NCBI GenBank assembly: GCA_937944975.1 | Contig: CALEBF010000014.1 | Span: 186,001-250,000, forward strand | From: an uncultured Mycoplasmatota bacterium | GTDB taxonomy: Bacteria > Bacillota_I > Bacilli_A > RF39 > UBA660 | DNA length: 64,000 nt | Direction of reading: 5' to 3' | In this document: positions 34,488-42,214 of the stretch, one piece after another | Layout: every line of letters begins with the position of its first letter | Position numbering within the stretch: position 1 is the first letter of the stretch | The notes under the pieces: generated by a model | What the model saw: the letters and a program-made list of their open reading frames with translations, nothing else | The model's database searches: none | What the model was told of the DNA's origin: nothing | Position numbers and translations under genes: made by a program

Positions 34488-35468
34488 GTGAGTTGTAATA
34501 TTGTAAAGGAATATGTTTCTTTTTCACAGAAGGCAATCAAGAAATATTTACAAACTATTTTAGGACATTACTTTGATCAAGATATTTATGATGATTTAAT
34601 TAATGCATATATCAATACACGTTATTATCATATGTACCCAATGGTAGATCCAAGATTTGAAAAGAATCTTGTCTATTATTTGAAGAAGTCATTAGAGAAT
34701 GTGAAAGATGATGCCAAATATCGAAAGAAAGCAAAATATATGTTTTCGATGTTTCAATATATCTTATATTTTGATGGGGTTTGCGAGTGTGATTCTGTTC
34801 GAGCAATTATTACGAAGATTGCAAAATTTCGTGAGTCTGAACTTGGATTAACTGATGATCAGTTCGAGGTTAATTTTTATAATCTATTAAAAGACGATTT
34901 AGTTGCAAAGCAAGAGTTTACCGATAAATTTAAAGATAAAAATTTTAGTATTAATTATGTTAAGGTAAACAAGGATCGTATTTTCAACTGTGAATTAGAA
35001 CACAATTTAAAATTTTCGAAGCTTTATAGTGAATATGCAATTCAAAAAGTATTCCACAATAAGGATATCGAAGAGCAAAAATTATTCGTATTATATTCTC
35101 TGGTTGGTGTAAAGATATTACAAGATATTATTAAAGGAATCTATCAAAAGTATTATTTAGTTGATTATGTTTTGGCATTAAAAGATAAACCAAAAAAGCA
35201 AAAAAGATTATTAAATATCATCGACAACGATATTACAAAAGAAAAACTAGCGTTTAAAATTTCTTATACAGAGTATCTCGACAACAAAGAAGAAGTTTAT
35301 CGTCTTACGAGAGAGGGATTTCACATTGCGATTTGCCTAGACGATCACTTTGTATGGAATGAAGAGTCTTATGTGTTGTTACGTGTATTTACTTATATTA
35401 TTACAGATGATCAGAAATTATACGATACGTTACAAGACTACTTTCAAGTATTATATATTCCAAAATAG
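34488..35468 (+). CDS. Unrecognised cytosolic protein next to an AAA+ ATPase
   Basis: A 326-aa protein without signal peptide or transmembrane helix, rich in Lys, Tyr, Phe and Asp and predicted largely helical by eye. Starts with GTG at 34488 (AGGAG about ten bases upstream); no in-frame ATG lies near. No known motif was found. It sits 12 bases after a surface-protein gene and 10 bases before the McrB-like ATPase gene, so it is probably a subunit or adaptor of that complex (inference from operon). Confidence 0.6.
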   Translation: MSCNIVKEYVSFSQKAIKKYLQTILGHYFDQDIYDDLINAYINTRYYHMYPMVDPRFEKNLVYYLKKSLENVKDDAKYRKKAKYMFSMFQYILYFDGVCECDSVRAIITKIAKFRESELGLTDDQFEVNFYNLLKDDLVAKQEFTDKFKDKNFSINYVKVNKDRIFNCELEHNLKFSKLYSEYAIQKVFHNKDIEEQKLFVLYSLVGVKILQDIIKGIYQKYYLVDYVLALKDKPKKQKRLLNIIDNDITKEKLAFKISYTEYLDNKEEVYRLTREGFHIAICLDDHFVWNEESYVLLRVFTYIITDDQKLYDTLQDYFQVLYIPK

Positions 35469-35478
35469 AGGTGAGTAA

Positions 35479-37002
35479 ATGGATACAGTATTTCGTTTTT
35501 TATATGAATTTTTAAGCCAGTTTTTTGGTAGTTTATTACAGATCTGTCTTGCTGCAATCGATGGGGTAAAGCAGATGTTTGATTTCAAAGCATATCTACG
35601 AATTTTAAACTTCTATAAAGAAGATTTCAATGGGCCAGAATGGGTATTTGTAGCACTGGTAATCGTATTTCTCATTTTAATCGTAGCAGCGATCATCTTT
35701 TTGATTGTTTTCTTGATTCGTAAATATATTCGGTTTCGAAAAACATTAGTTGAACAAGAGGAATTATTAGAGGAAGTTGCAAAATTAAATGATGAGGTAT
35801 CTAGTTTAGTAAAGGAAAAAGAAGATATTTTAGCAATGAAAGTATCTCATCTAGGATTGAAGCCAAATGAGAGTGAAACAGAAGAAATCGATACCAAAGA
35901 AGAAGAAAATGCGAATGCTGATGGAGTACGTTTTGCTAAACTAAACGAGGTTGATATCGCATATCAAAGTTATACGCCACAAAATTACAATAATACGTTT
36001 ACATTAGAAGAGTTGGTAGAGTTATTTCGTAATTTTGCTGCAAGCAAGTTGCATCTCTATTATAAATCAGAGATGATTCGTATTTTTATCGCTGCTTTAG
36101 CATCGACAAAATTAATTATCTTACAGGGTATTTCTGGTACAGGTAAAACATCACTTGCCTATGCTTGGGGAAAATTTTTAAAACATGACTCTTGCATTGC
36201 ATCTGTACAACCTTCATGGCGTGACCGTACAGAACTATTCGGATATTTTAACGAGTTTACCAAAAAGTTTAACGAAACAGAAGTGTTAAAGACAATCTAC
36301 GAAGCAGGCTATACAGATGATGTATATACCGTTATCTTGGACGAAATGAATATCGCCAGAGTCGAATATTACTTTGCAGAGATGTTATCTATTCTAGAAA
36401 TGCCAAACAAAGATGAATGGATCGTCGAGCTCGTTTCTAGTAGTTGGTCGAACGATCCAAAGAAATTGATTGATGGAAAATTAAAGATCAGTCCAAATAC
36501 TTGGTACATTGGAACGATTAACAACGACGATTCTACTTTCATGGTAACAGATAAAGTGTATGACCGTGCTATGCCAATCGATATCAATGATAAAGGGGAA
36601 GTGTTTGAGCCAATTGATACTCCAGCACAGGATATTAACTATTCTTACTTAGATCGAATTTTTGCTGAAGCGATGAGTCAAAATGAGATGAGTACGGATA
36701 TTTTAAATAAAATCGAAGAGATGGATAACTATGTAATCAAACATTTTCGTATTGCATTTGGTAACCGTATTGTTGCACATATGAAAAAGTTTGTTCCTGT
36801 TTATATAGCTTGTGGAGGAGATGAAGTAAGTGGGGTAGATTATTTTATCGCACGTAAAATTCTTCGTAAGTTTGAACAGCTGAATGTCTCTTATATTCGG
36901 GATGAAATCGATGGATTTATTGAATTTTTGGATCAGACATTTGGACAAGGCAAGATGAAAGAATGTGAAGAGTATTTATTAAGATTGAAAAAATTAACAT
37001 AG
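35479..37002 (+). CDS. Membrane-anchored McrB-family AAA+ ATPase
   Basis: A 507-aa protein. Residues about 54-82 form a strongly hydrophobic helix, followed by a coiled-coil segment (about 88-120) and a linker. The AAA+ domain shows Walker A GISGTGKTSLAYAWG (about 217-231), Walker B VILDEMNIARVEYYFAEML (about 285-303), GTINNDDSTF (about 345) and DRAMP (about 362). GxxGTGKT, LDEMNxxxVEYYFA and TxNxDxSTxxxxDKVYDRA are diagnostic of the McrB/MoxR-like group. Classical McrB is a soluble GTPase of a restriction system; this one has a membrane anchor and no DNA-binding domain that I can see. It is followed three codons later by its DUF2357 partner. Probably remodels or assembles envelope proteins (inference). 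Confidence 0.85.
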   Translation: MDTVFRFLYEFLSQFFGSLLQICLAAIDGVKQMFDFKAYLRILNFYKEDFNGPEWVFVALVIVFLILIVAAIIFLIVFLIRKYIRFRKTLVEQEELLEEVAKLNDEVSSLVKEKEDILAMKVSHLGLKPNESETEEIDTKEEENANADGVRFAKLNEVDIAYQSYTPQNYNNTFTLEELVELFRNFAASKLHLYYKSEMIRIFIAALASTKLIILQGISGTGKTSLAYAWGKFLKHDSCIASVQPSWRDRTELFGYFNEFTKKFNETEVLKTIYEAGYTDDVYTVILDEMNIARVEYYFAEMLSILEMPNKDEWIVELVSSSWSNDPKKLIDGKLKISPNTWYIGTINNDDSTFMVTDKVYDRAMPIDINDKGEVFEPIDTPAQDINYSYLDRIFAEAMSQNEMSTDILNKIEEMDNYVIKHFRIAFGNRIVAHMKKFVPVYIACGGDEVSGVDYFIARKILRKFEQLNVSYIRDEIDGFIEFLDQTFGQGKMKECEEYLLRLKKLT

Positions 37003-37014
37003 TAGGTGATAAAA

Positions 37015-38154
37015 ATGGATGAGATTGTACAACTTTATAATCAAACTACCAATCAAACGAAGGAAAAATTTGGACAGTCATTAGAATCCGAACTGCAAGT
37101 GAAAGATAAGGTAGACCAATCAGAATATGATGACACATGGCTTACTAAAATGGAGGAAACAATTCGTTATTTGGATAATATATTACGTAGTCCGAATCGT
37201 TTTATAGTAAATGAAGAAGAGATTGTAAAAATAGAACTTGCACGGAGAATCACAGTTGATAGTATTAAGCATTTATCTAGAAATACGAATTTGATTCAAG
37301 ATATAGATCCTAAAACGGGAGAAGTAAAACCTTCTAAAATTTTAAATATTAACAAGGAAGAAACATTTAATACTTATGAGAATCGATTTATATATACTCT
37401 GATTAATCACATGAAATTATATATAGAGAGAAAGAAACAAGAAGAAATTGTGGAACAGTCATTTTCCTCTTTGAAAGAATTAAAATATCAAGGGAAAGGA
37501 AAAGTTGATGATGAGACTGTGGAGATTTCAGTACATTTGACTGGAAAAACTGACTGCGGAAAGCAAAAAGAAAAAGAAGGTACCATTGCGGCACGAATTA
37601 TGAAGGTAGAAGAACAGCTTCGTGATCTATGTTCTTCAGAGGTATATCGTAGTATTGCTAAGTTACATGTAGCATGGGTAACCTCACCCATAAAAAAGAC
37701 GAATTTGATTTTGAAGAATGTTAACTTTCAATATGCTCTGTCTTTGTGGAATTACTTGCAAAATAATATGGAACCTAGTACGAAGAAAGATCATTCTAAT
37801 AAAGAATATCAAGACCGTGGTCAATTGAAACAGATGATGGATCAATCTTTCTTATTAAACTGTTTGATTATGAATACTTTAAATAAGAAAAATGTGACAA
37901 CGGAAGAAAAAGAAGATTTGCAACAGCAAGTTATAAATCAATCCATTAACCAATTAATGAATGTTAGCGATCAATTGTCATTAGATGAAATTATGAAATT
38001 GGTAGGAAAAGAATATGTTAAAGTAAAATATAAAAAAGTAGTAGATACAAGTGAGATTGAACGTATTTACAAAAAGGCAATGAGTGAGTATATAGAAAAA
38101 ATAGATCATTTGAAGGTGAGAAAGAATGAAAACGATGAAAAAGATACTGAATAA
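37015..38154 (+). CDS. DUF2357/McrC-like partner protein without visible nuclease domain
   Basis: A 379-aa cytosolic protein. NKEETFNTYENRFIYTLI (about residues 113-130) is the signature of DUF2357, the domain found in proteins that accompany McrB-type ATPases; SPIKKTNLILKNVNFQYAL (about 224-242) is the second recognisable block. DUF2357 proteins often end in a PD-(D/E)xK nuclease, but no such motif is apparent and the protein ends soon after, with a helical Lys/Glu-rich tail. The start was set at ATG 37015 (AGGTG upstream); the GTG at 37006 is in the ribosome site. It overlaps the downstream signal peptidase gene by 29 bases. Loss of the nuclease argues against a restriction role. Confidence 0.7.
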   Translation: MDEIVQLYNQTTNQTKEKFGQSLESELQVKDKVDQSEYDDTWLTKMEETIRYLDNILRSPNRFIVNEEEIVKIELARRITVDSIKHLSRNTNLIQDIDPKTGEVKPSKILNINKEETFNTYENRFIYTLINHMKLYIERKKQEEIVEQSFSSLKELKYQGKGKVDDETVEISVHLTGKTDCGKQKEKEGTIAARIMKVEEQLRDLCSSEVYRSIAKLHVAWVTSPIKKTNLILKNVNFQYALSLWNYLQNNMEPSTKKDHSNKEYQDRGQLKQMMDQSFLLNCLIMNTLNKKNVTTEEKEDLQQQVINQSINQLMNVSDQLSLDEIMKLVGKEYVKVKYKKVVDTSEIERIYKKAMSEYIEKIDHLKVRKNENDEKDTE

Positions 38155-38725
38155 TCCATTTTTAAAATTTCTATTTGGATTTGTAAAGATTCTTGTTTGG
38201 ATCTTTGTAATTTTGATTGTGCTTGTAATTGGAATCCAAAGATTATTTAACAATCAAATAAGCATCGGAAATTATCGTATGTTTACAGTCGTAACTGGCA
38301 GTATGATGCCCGAATATGAAGTATATGATGTTATTATCGTAAAAGAGAAAAAACCAGAAGATATTCAAGTTGGAGATGATCTTACATATTTAGGAAAAGT
38401 TGGAGACTATAAGGATAAGGTAATTACCCATAGAGTTCAAAAAATAAGACAGGAAAATGGAACACGTTACTTTACGACGCAAGGAATAGCAAACAATGCT
38501 CCGGATCCAGAAGTACGTGAAGATCAATCTTATGGAATAGTTGTTTATAGACCTACCGTTTTAAGTTTTCTAAGTCGTGTTTTAAATAATTCATATGGAC
38601 TATATTTTCTCGTTTTAGTACCGATCGCTATTTTAATCTTTTTAGAAATATTAGATTATATAAAAGAGAAAGAAAGTGAGTTGTCTGATGAAGAAGAAAA
38701 AACTCATGAAAAAGACGAAGCGTAG
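38126..38725 (+). CDS. SipW-type signal peptidase I (canonical catalytic residues)
   Basis: A 199-aa membrane enzyme of the Ser/His (archaeal/ER-like) signal peptidase branch. Ser59 in VVTGSMMPEYEVYDVIIV is the nucleophile and His102 in VITHRV replaces the Lys of ordinary SipS/LepB; an aspartate-containing ANNAPDPEVRED segment follows. N-terminal helix about 17-40, C-terminal helix about 158-180, acidic tail. SipW in Bacillus processes TasA-like amyloid and matrix proteins. It overlaps the DUF2357 gene (29 bases) and the following exported-protein gene (38 bases), tying the AAA+ pair to export. Confidence 0.88.
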   Translation: MKTMKKILNNPFLKFLFGFVKILVWIFVILIVLVIGIQRLFNNQISIGNYRMFTVVTGSMMPEYEVYDVIIVKEKKPEDIQVGDDLTYLGKVGDYKDKVITHRVQKIRQENGTRYFTTQGIANNAPDPEVREDQSYGIVVYRPTVLSFLSRVLNNSYGLYFLVLVPIAILIFLEILDYIKEKESELSDEEEKTHEKDEA

Positions 38726-39290
38726 AATTCGACGGAGTACGCTATTCTTTTTGATTTTTGCATTTATGGCGAATTCATTTGCATGGTTTATCTATAGTAA
38801 TAAAGTTTCTAATAGTATTACCACCGGTGTAAAGTCGTGGAAAATTACGTTTGAGCAAGATGGAAATGATTTAGAAGAAGATGTATCATTCGAGGTTGAT
38901 TCTATTTATCCAGGTATGGAACCATTTCAAGATTTTATTGAGATTAGCAACTCAGGAGAGATGATGGCATATATTACATATGAATTGAAGTCAATCAAAA
39001 TTATGGATGAAGTATATACAGATGTAGATTATACAAGTGATGAATTGATAGAAATGCTTCAGACGAAGTATCCATTTAAAATGAATTTTTATGTTGATCA
39101 AGCGGAGATTGGAATTGGTGCAAAAGCAACTTTTTCTGTCCAACTTGATTGGCCGTATGAATCTGGTGATGATGCTTTGGATACTTATTGGGGAAAAAAA
39201 TCTTATAGCTATAAGCAAGAATATCCTGAAGAAAAACAAATTCAAATTGTCGTTAAAATTACGGCGAGTCAAAAAAAACCACAGAGCTAA
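38688..39290 (+). CDS. TasA-like SipW-dependent exported protein
   Basis: A 200-aa protein. A very basic N-terminus (KKKKLMKKTKRRIRR) and hydrophobic helix end in FMANSFAWFIYSNKVSNS, the AWF-type cleavage region of SipW-dependent signal peptides. The mature part (SWKITFEQDGNDLEEDVSFEV, YPGMEPFQDFIEISNSGEMMAYITYEL) resembles TasA/camelysin beta-sandwiches: a short strand after the signal, then an 'F-x-x-x-I-x-N-x-G' strand. The ATG at 38688 lies inside the signal peptidase gene; a GTG at 38676 is an alternative. Ends in the loop of a convergent terminator. Confidence 0.75.
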   Translation: MKKKKLMKKTKRRIRRSTLFFLIFAFMANSFAWFIYSNKVSNSITTGVKSWKITFEQDGNDLEEDVSFEVDSIYPGMEPFQDFIEISNSGEMMAYITYELKSIKIMDEVYTDVDYTSDELIEMLQTKYPFKMNFYVDQAEIGIGAKATFSVQLDWPYESGDDALDTYWGKKSYSYKQEYPEEKQIQIVVKITASQKKPQS

Positions 39291-39303
39291 TTCTGAGGCT
39301 TTA
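39271..39303. terminator. Convergent terminator
   Basis: CCACAGA (39279-39285) and TCTGAGG (39292-39298) pair with one mismatch. An A8 run on the left gives a T tail for the minus-strand gene, and both stop codons touch the element. Confidence 0.65.
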
Positions 39304-39891
39304 ATTTGCAATTTGGGTGAATGTAATATTCACTTTTAATTTTGCACTCTCTCCACTGATCGACGCATTTGTATCAGCGGTGTTATTCATAGTTTCACCA
39401 GTACCATCTTTCCATTGAAAGTATACGCGAACTTTGTTTTCTTTGATTGGATCATTATAGTAAACGTTGTTTTGAATGATGTTAACTGCTTGATCTACTG
39501 GAACAATCGGACTATCGTTTACTTGATATCCTGTAATTGCGAGATCTGTAACGGAACTTTGCTCTGATGTAGCAATTTGAATTGCATATGAAAATGATAC
39601 TTCTGTCTTGCTTGAATCGATGGTAAGATCAAAATATCCTTTTTGACCTGGAGCAATAACACCATCTTTAACATTTTCGTTTTCAAGATATACAGGATGA
39701 ATGAGAGAAGACATTGTTGCTGCTTCTGTAATATCTTGATTGTTGACGAGTATTTTCCATTGGGCAACGCTAAAATCAGTATCTCCTTCTTTGGTATCTA
39801 AATATTTCGCATAAGTCTGTTGTATTTGTGTGATGCATAAGATCAAAGAACAAAGAGCGACTAAAAGTTTCCATTTTTTAACTTTAACCAA
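39301..39891 (-). CDS. TasA-like exported protein, minus strand
   Basis: A 196-aa protein, the only minus-strand gene in the surface region. The signal peptide (KLLVALCSLILCITQIQQTYA) is followed by KYLDTKEGDTDFSVAQWKILVNNQDI. The same pattern (short helix, then 'AKWHIIVN') occurs in 51566, so the two are paralogues. Mature part: YFDLTIDSSKTEVSFSYAIQI and VRVYFQWKDG, beta-rich and Cys-free after the signal. I chose TTG 39891, eight bases after AAAGGTG; the GTG at 39900 overlaps that site. It has its own promoter and may be regulated separately through the repeats at 39946-39984. Confidence 0.7.
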   Translation of the reverse strand: MVKVKKWKLLVALCSLILCITQIQQTYAKYLDTKEGDTDFSVAQWKILVNNQDITEAATMSSLIHPVYLENENVKDGVIAPGQKGYFDLTIDSSKTEVSFSYAIQIATSEQSSVTDLAITGYQVNDSPIVPVDQAVNIIQNNVYYNDPIKENKVRVYFQWKDGTGETMNNTADTNASISGESAKLKVNITFTQIAN

Positions 39892-39919
39892 TGTGATCAC
39901 ACCTTTCTATCATGCTTTT

Positions 39920-39925
39920 ATTATA
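39920..39925 (-). promoter_or_regulatory. -10 box of the minus-strand TasA-like gene
   Basis: TATAAT on the minus strand, 28 bases before the TTG start. No -35 at normal spacing; TTTACA on the minus strand lies 20 bases further up within the repeat cluster. Confidence 0.5.
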
Positions 39926-39945
39926 TCATGAATAGGGAATAAAAA

Positions 39946-39984
39946 TGTAAATGTAAAGTTCGGTGAGTGTAAACACATGTAAAC
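39946..39984. repeat. Four TGTAAA direct repeats in a divergent intergenic region
   Basis: TGTAAA occurs at 39946, 39952, 39968 and 39979, within 39 bases of the 197-base gap between the minus-strand gene and 40089. This clustering just upstream of the minus -10 looks like an operator. On the minus strand each reads TTTACA, which also resembles a -35 hexamer. Apart from the promoters, nothing else stands out in the gap. Confidence 0.45.
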
Positions 39985-40034
39985 AAGGTGCAAAAAGGGA
40001 GATTTGCAATTTTATTGAATCTTTCAAAAAGTGA

Positions 40035-40063
40035 TTGAGGTAAAATAAAAGTTATGATAAAAT
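40035..40063 (+). promoter_or_regulatory. Promoter of 40089
   Basis: TTGAGG (40035-40040), 17-base spacer, TGA-TAAAAT (hexamer 40058-40063). Confidence 0.65.
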
Positions 40064-40088
40064 AGTAAAGAAAGATAGGGGGAACGCA

Positions 40089-40379
40089 ATGAAGTGGTTT
40101 ATGATTGCTGTAGGTTCTATACTTGTTATCGCACTCATTGCGATTGGACTTCTTTTGAAACCAAAAAAGAGCAAGAAGAACGTTACAAAGGTGAAAGAAG
40201 TACCAGAAGAAGAAATAGAAATCGTTGTTTTGGATGAAGAATCACCAAAAGAACCGAAGAAAAAAGAAAGTGTTAGTGATGACACATTGGATCTGGATGA
40301 TCTGTTTAAGACAATGTCGATTCACGTATTAAAAGACGATCCAAATTTTGATTTTGGGTTACGGCGAAAGAAAGATTGA
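40089..40379 (+). CDS. Small single-helix membrane protein
   Basis: A 96-aa protein: one N-terminal helix (about residues 4-24, FMIAVGSILVIALIAIGLLL) and a charged tail full of Lys and Glu (about 25-65), ending DDLFKTMSIHVLKDDPNFDFGLRRKKD. The short positive loop after the helix suggests the tail is cytosolic. Own promoter and terminator make it a single-gene unit. It may recruit a cytosolic partner to the membrane; no family recognised. Ribosome site AGGGGG. Confidence 0.65.
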   Translation: MKWFMIAVGSILVIALIAIGLLLKPKKSKKNVTKVKEVPEEEIEIVVLDEESPKEPKKKESVSDDTLDLDDLFKTMSIHVLKDDPNFDFGLRRKKD

Positions 40380-40398
40380 TCATATATCTCATAAGCTG

Positions 40399-40428
40399 AA
40401 CACAGTGCAGAAATTGCACTGTGTTTTT
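40399..40428 (+). terminator. Terminator after 40089
   Basis: Perfect ten-base stem ACACAGTGCA - GAAAT - TGCACTGTGT with a T tail. Confidence 0.92.
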
Positions 40429-40453
40429 GCATGGGACAAAAGTGTTTTCCTGG

Positions 40454-40483
40454 TTTACAAAATGCGACAAAATATGATAAAAT
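40454..40483 (+). promoter_or_regulatory. Promoter of the surface-structure operon
   Basis: TTTACA (40454-40459), 18-base spacer and TGA-TAAAAT (40478-40483). It probably drives 40512 through 50996, which are tightly packed. Confidence 0.65.
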
Positions 40484-40511
40484 TATTATGATTATAAAGG
40501 GTCGTGATGAT

Positions 40512-41222
40512 ATGGCAGTGAGCACAGTAAAAGTAACTGCAAAAACAATAAAAGAACGGAAGAAAAGATTAAAGTACGCAAAGAGAATTGCAATTTTTCT
40601 TTTCTTGTTTTTGCTTGCTCTTTTTTTTGTGTTGATGGTTGTATATCAAGGTGGTAATTTTACTGTTACATTGGACCCTAACTTTGCTTTAGAAAATGGA
40701 ATTGTTCTTTACGAAAGTAAAGATAGTAAGGTGTCACGCAATAAGTTATATGCTGAAGAGATAGAGTTTATGGATAACATCTCTGTAAATTGGTTACCAG
40801 ATAATTTAAATGACGAAAAAGATGGAGCGCACAACGGTGACAATTACATAGCGTATACATTTTATGTAGGAAACGAAGGAAAGAGAACGATCCATTATTG
40901 GTATCAAATCAACGTATTAGATGTCATTAAAAATGTTGATGAAGCGATTCGAATTATGGTATATGAAAATGGCAAACAGACGATTTATGCGAAGCGTAAT
41001 AGTTTAACAAATGAAATAGAGACAAATACGACACCGTTTTACTCTGACGATGTTGCTGTATTGAAGGAGAGAAAGAATTTCAAACCAAATGATGTAGATA
41101 AATATACGATTGTCATTTATCTAGAGGGAGACGACCCGGATTGTGTGGATGCGATTATTGGCGGAGAAATTAAGTTAAACATGGAGATTATGGAGGAGCA
41201 TATCGACAATGGAAAGAAGTAA
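40512..41222 (+). CDS. Exported protein, first gene of the surface-structure operon
   Basis: A 236-aa protein. Very basic N-terminus (KTIKERKKRLKYAKR), one hydrophobic helix (about residues 27-48), then an outer beta-rich domain: FTVTLDPNFAL, GIVLYESKD, ISVNWLPDNLN, YIAYTFYVGNEG, YWYQINVLDV and YTIVIYLEGDDPDCVD near the end. The last block resembles 'MWLEGQDVDCE' in its neighbours 41209 and 53372, suggesting a shared fold. Start at ATG 40512 because of the adjacent GTGATGAT-type ribosome region; an in-frame upstream ATG at 40431 lies before the promoter. Overlaps the next gene by 14 bases. Possibly an anchor or minor subunit. Confidence 0.65.
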   Translation: MAVSTVKVTAKTIKERKKRLKYAKRIAIFLFLFLLALFFVLMVVYQGGNFTVTLDPNFALENGIVLYESKDSKVSRNKLYAEEIEFMDNISVNWLPDNLNDEKDGAHNGDNYIAYTFYVGNEGKRTIHYWYQINVLDVIKNVDEAIRIMVYENGKQTIYAKRNSLTNEIETNTTPFYSDDVAVLKERKNFKPNDVDKYTIVIYLEGDDPDCVDAIIGGEIKLNMEIMEEHIDNGKK

Positions 41223-42198
41223 AAAAAGGGAAAAAAGAAAAAAAATATTATTGTTACCGTTATTTTTAAGTTTTTTGTTATTTGTGGCGACATCTTATGC
41301 ATGGTTTACGAGTAACCGTGTCGTGAGCATCGATGCGTTGGATGTACATGTTCAAGCAGACGGAGGTCTTGAGGTCAGTACGGATGCTGTTAATTGGAAG
41401 CAAGTTTTAACAGTACAAGATATTATAAACGCAAGAGATAATTATGGGAAAAGTGTCAATCAGATTCCAGCTCAATTTTATCCTGTATCAACAGGAGGGG
41501 TCGTAGATGGAAATGGTCGCTTGCAAATGTTTAAGGGAGATGCAACGAATACTGATTCAACCGATTTTGTATTGGTTGCGGAAAAAAGTGAAGAGACGGA
41601 GAGTTTTGGAGAAGATAGCGAGGGAGTATTTATCGCATTTGATTTATTCTTTCGTACGACAGCACCGAAAGAACTTTACGTATCGAGCAATTCAGAAGTT
41701 GTTTATCTAGGTGAAGAGAGTAAGGGAATAGAAAATGCGGCGAGAGTTGCTTTCTTAAATGAAGGAACATCTGGTGATAGTGCTTTAGCAGCACAGGGAT
41801 TAAACGGAGCGAGAAATGCTTTTATCTGGGAACCAAACTATGATACACACACGCAGTATGGAGTTCAAAATGCGAAAAATATCTACGGAATTACAACCTC
41901 ACAAGTAGGAGGAGCAGTGCTTCCCTATGATGGAGTTATTTCAGAGATTGGTAGTGCAAATAATGTATTAATTCAAAATGCCAATAGTACTACTTATCCA
42001 TCTTTATTTCGAAGAGTCGACGTTGGAAGTTCAACTCCTAAAAATAATATGAATAATTTTAAAGTTTTTGAGTTAGAACCATCGATTACTAAAGTTAGAA
42101 TTTATATGTGGCTTGAAGGCCAGGATGTCGATTGTGAAGATAATGCATCTTATGGAGATATTAGTTTTCGCTTAGAATTTACAACGAATCCATCATAA
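41209..42198 (+). CDS. YAWF-signal exported subunit (paralogue of 53372)
   Basis: A 329-aa protein. The signal peptide ends ATSYAWFTSNRVVSIDALDVHV, almost the same as TYAWFTANKTVSVNPIDVNV in 53372. The two proteins align over their length: IWEPNYD-x-HT-x-YGV, PYDGV/I, and the ending KVRIYMWLEGQDVDCEDNASYGDISF. The mature part is a beta-rich secreted domain with one Cys near the end. Both are plausible fibre subunits processed by the SipW enzymes. Starts inside 40512 (14-base overlap) and precedes the giant 42215 gene by 16 bases. Confidence 0.75.
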   Translation: MERSKKREKRKKILLLPLFLSFLLFVATSYAWFTSNRVVSIDALDVHVQADGGLEVSTDAVNWKQVLTVQDIINARDNYGKSVNQIPAQFYPVSTGGVVDGNGRLQMFKGDATNTDSTDFVLVAEKSEETESFGEDSEGVFIAFDLFFRTTAPKELYVSSNSEVVYLGEESKGIENAARVAFLNEGTSGDSALAAQGLNGARNAFIWEPNYDTHTQYGVQNAKNIYGITTSQVGGAVLPYDGVISEIGSANNVLIQNANSTTYPSLFRRVDVGSSTPKNNMNNFKVFELEPSITKVRIYMWLEGQDVDCEDNASYGDISFRLEFTTNPS

Positions 42199-42214
42199 GT
42201 AAAGGAGGGATGAT

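Noticed and set aside
35479..38154. McrB/DUF2357 pair as a McrBC-type restriction system
   Set aside because: The ATPase has a membrane anchor, the partner shows no nuclease motif, no methylase or DNA-binding domain is nearby, and the pair overlaps signal peptidase genes. Not fully excluded, but the export context is stronger.
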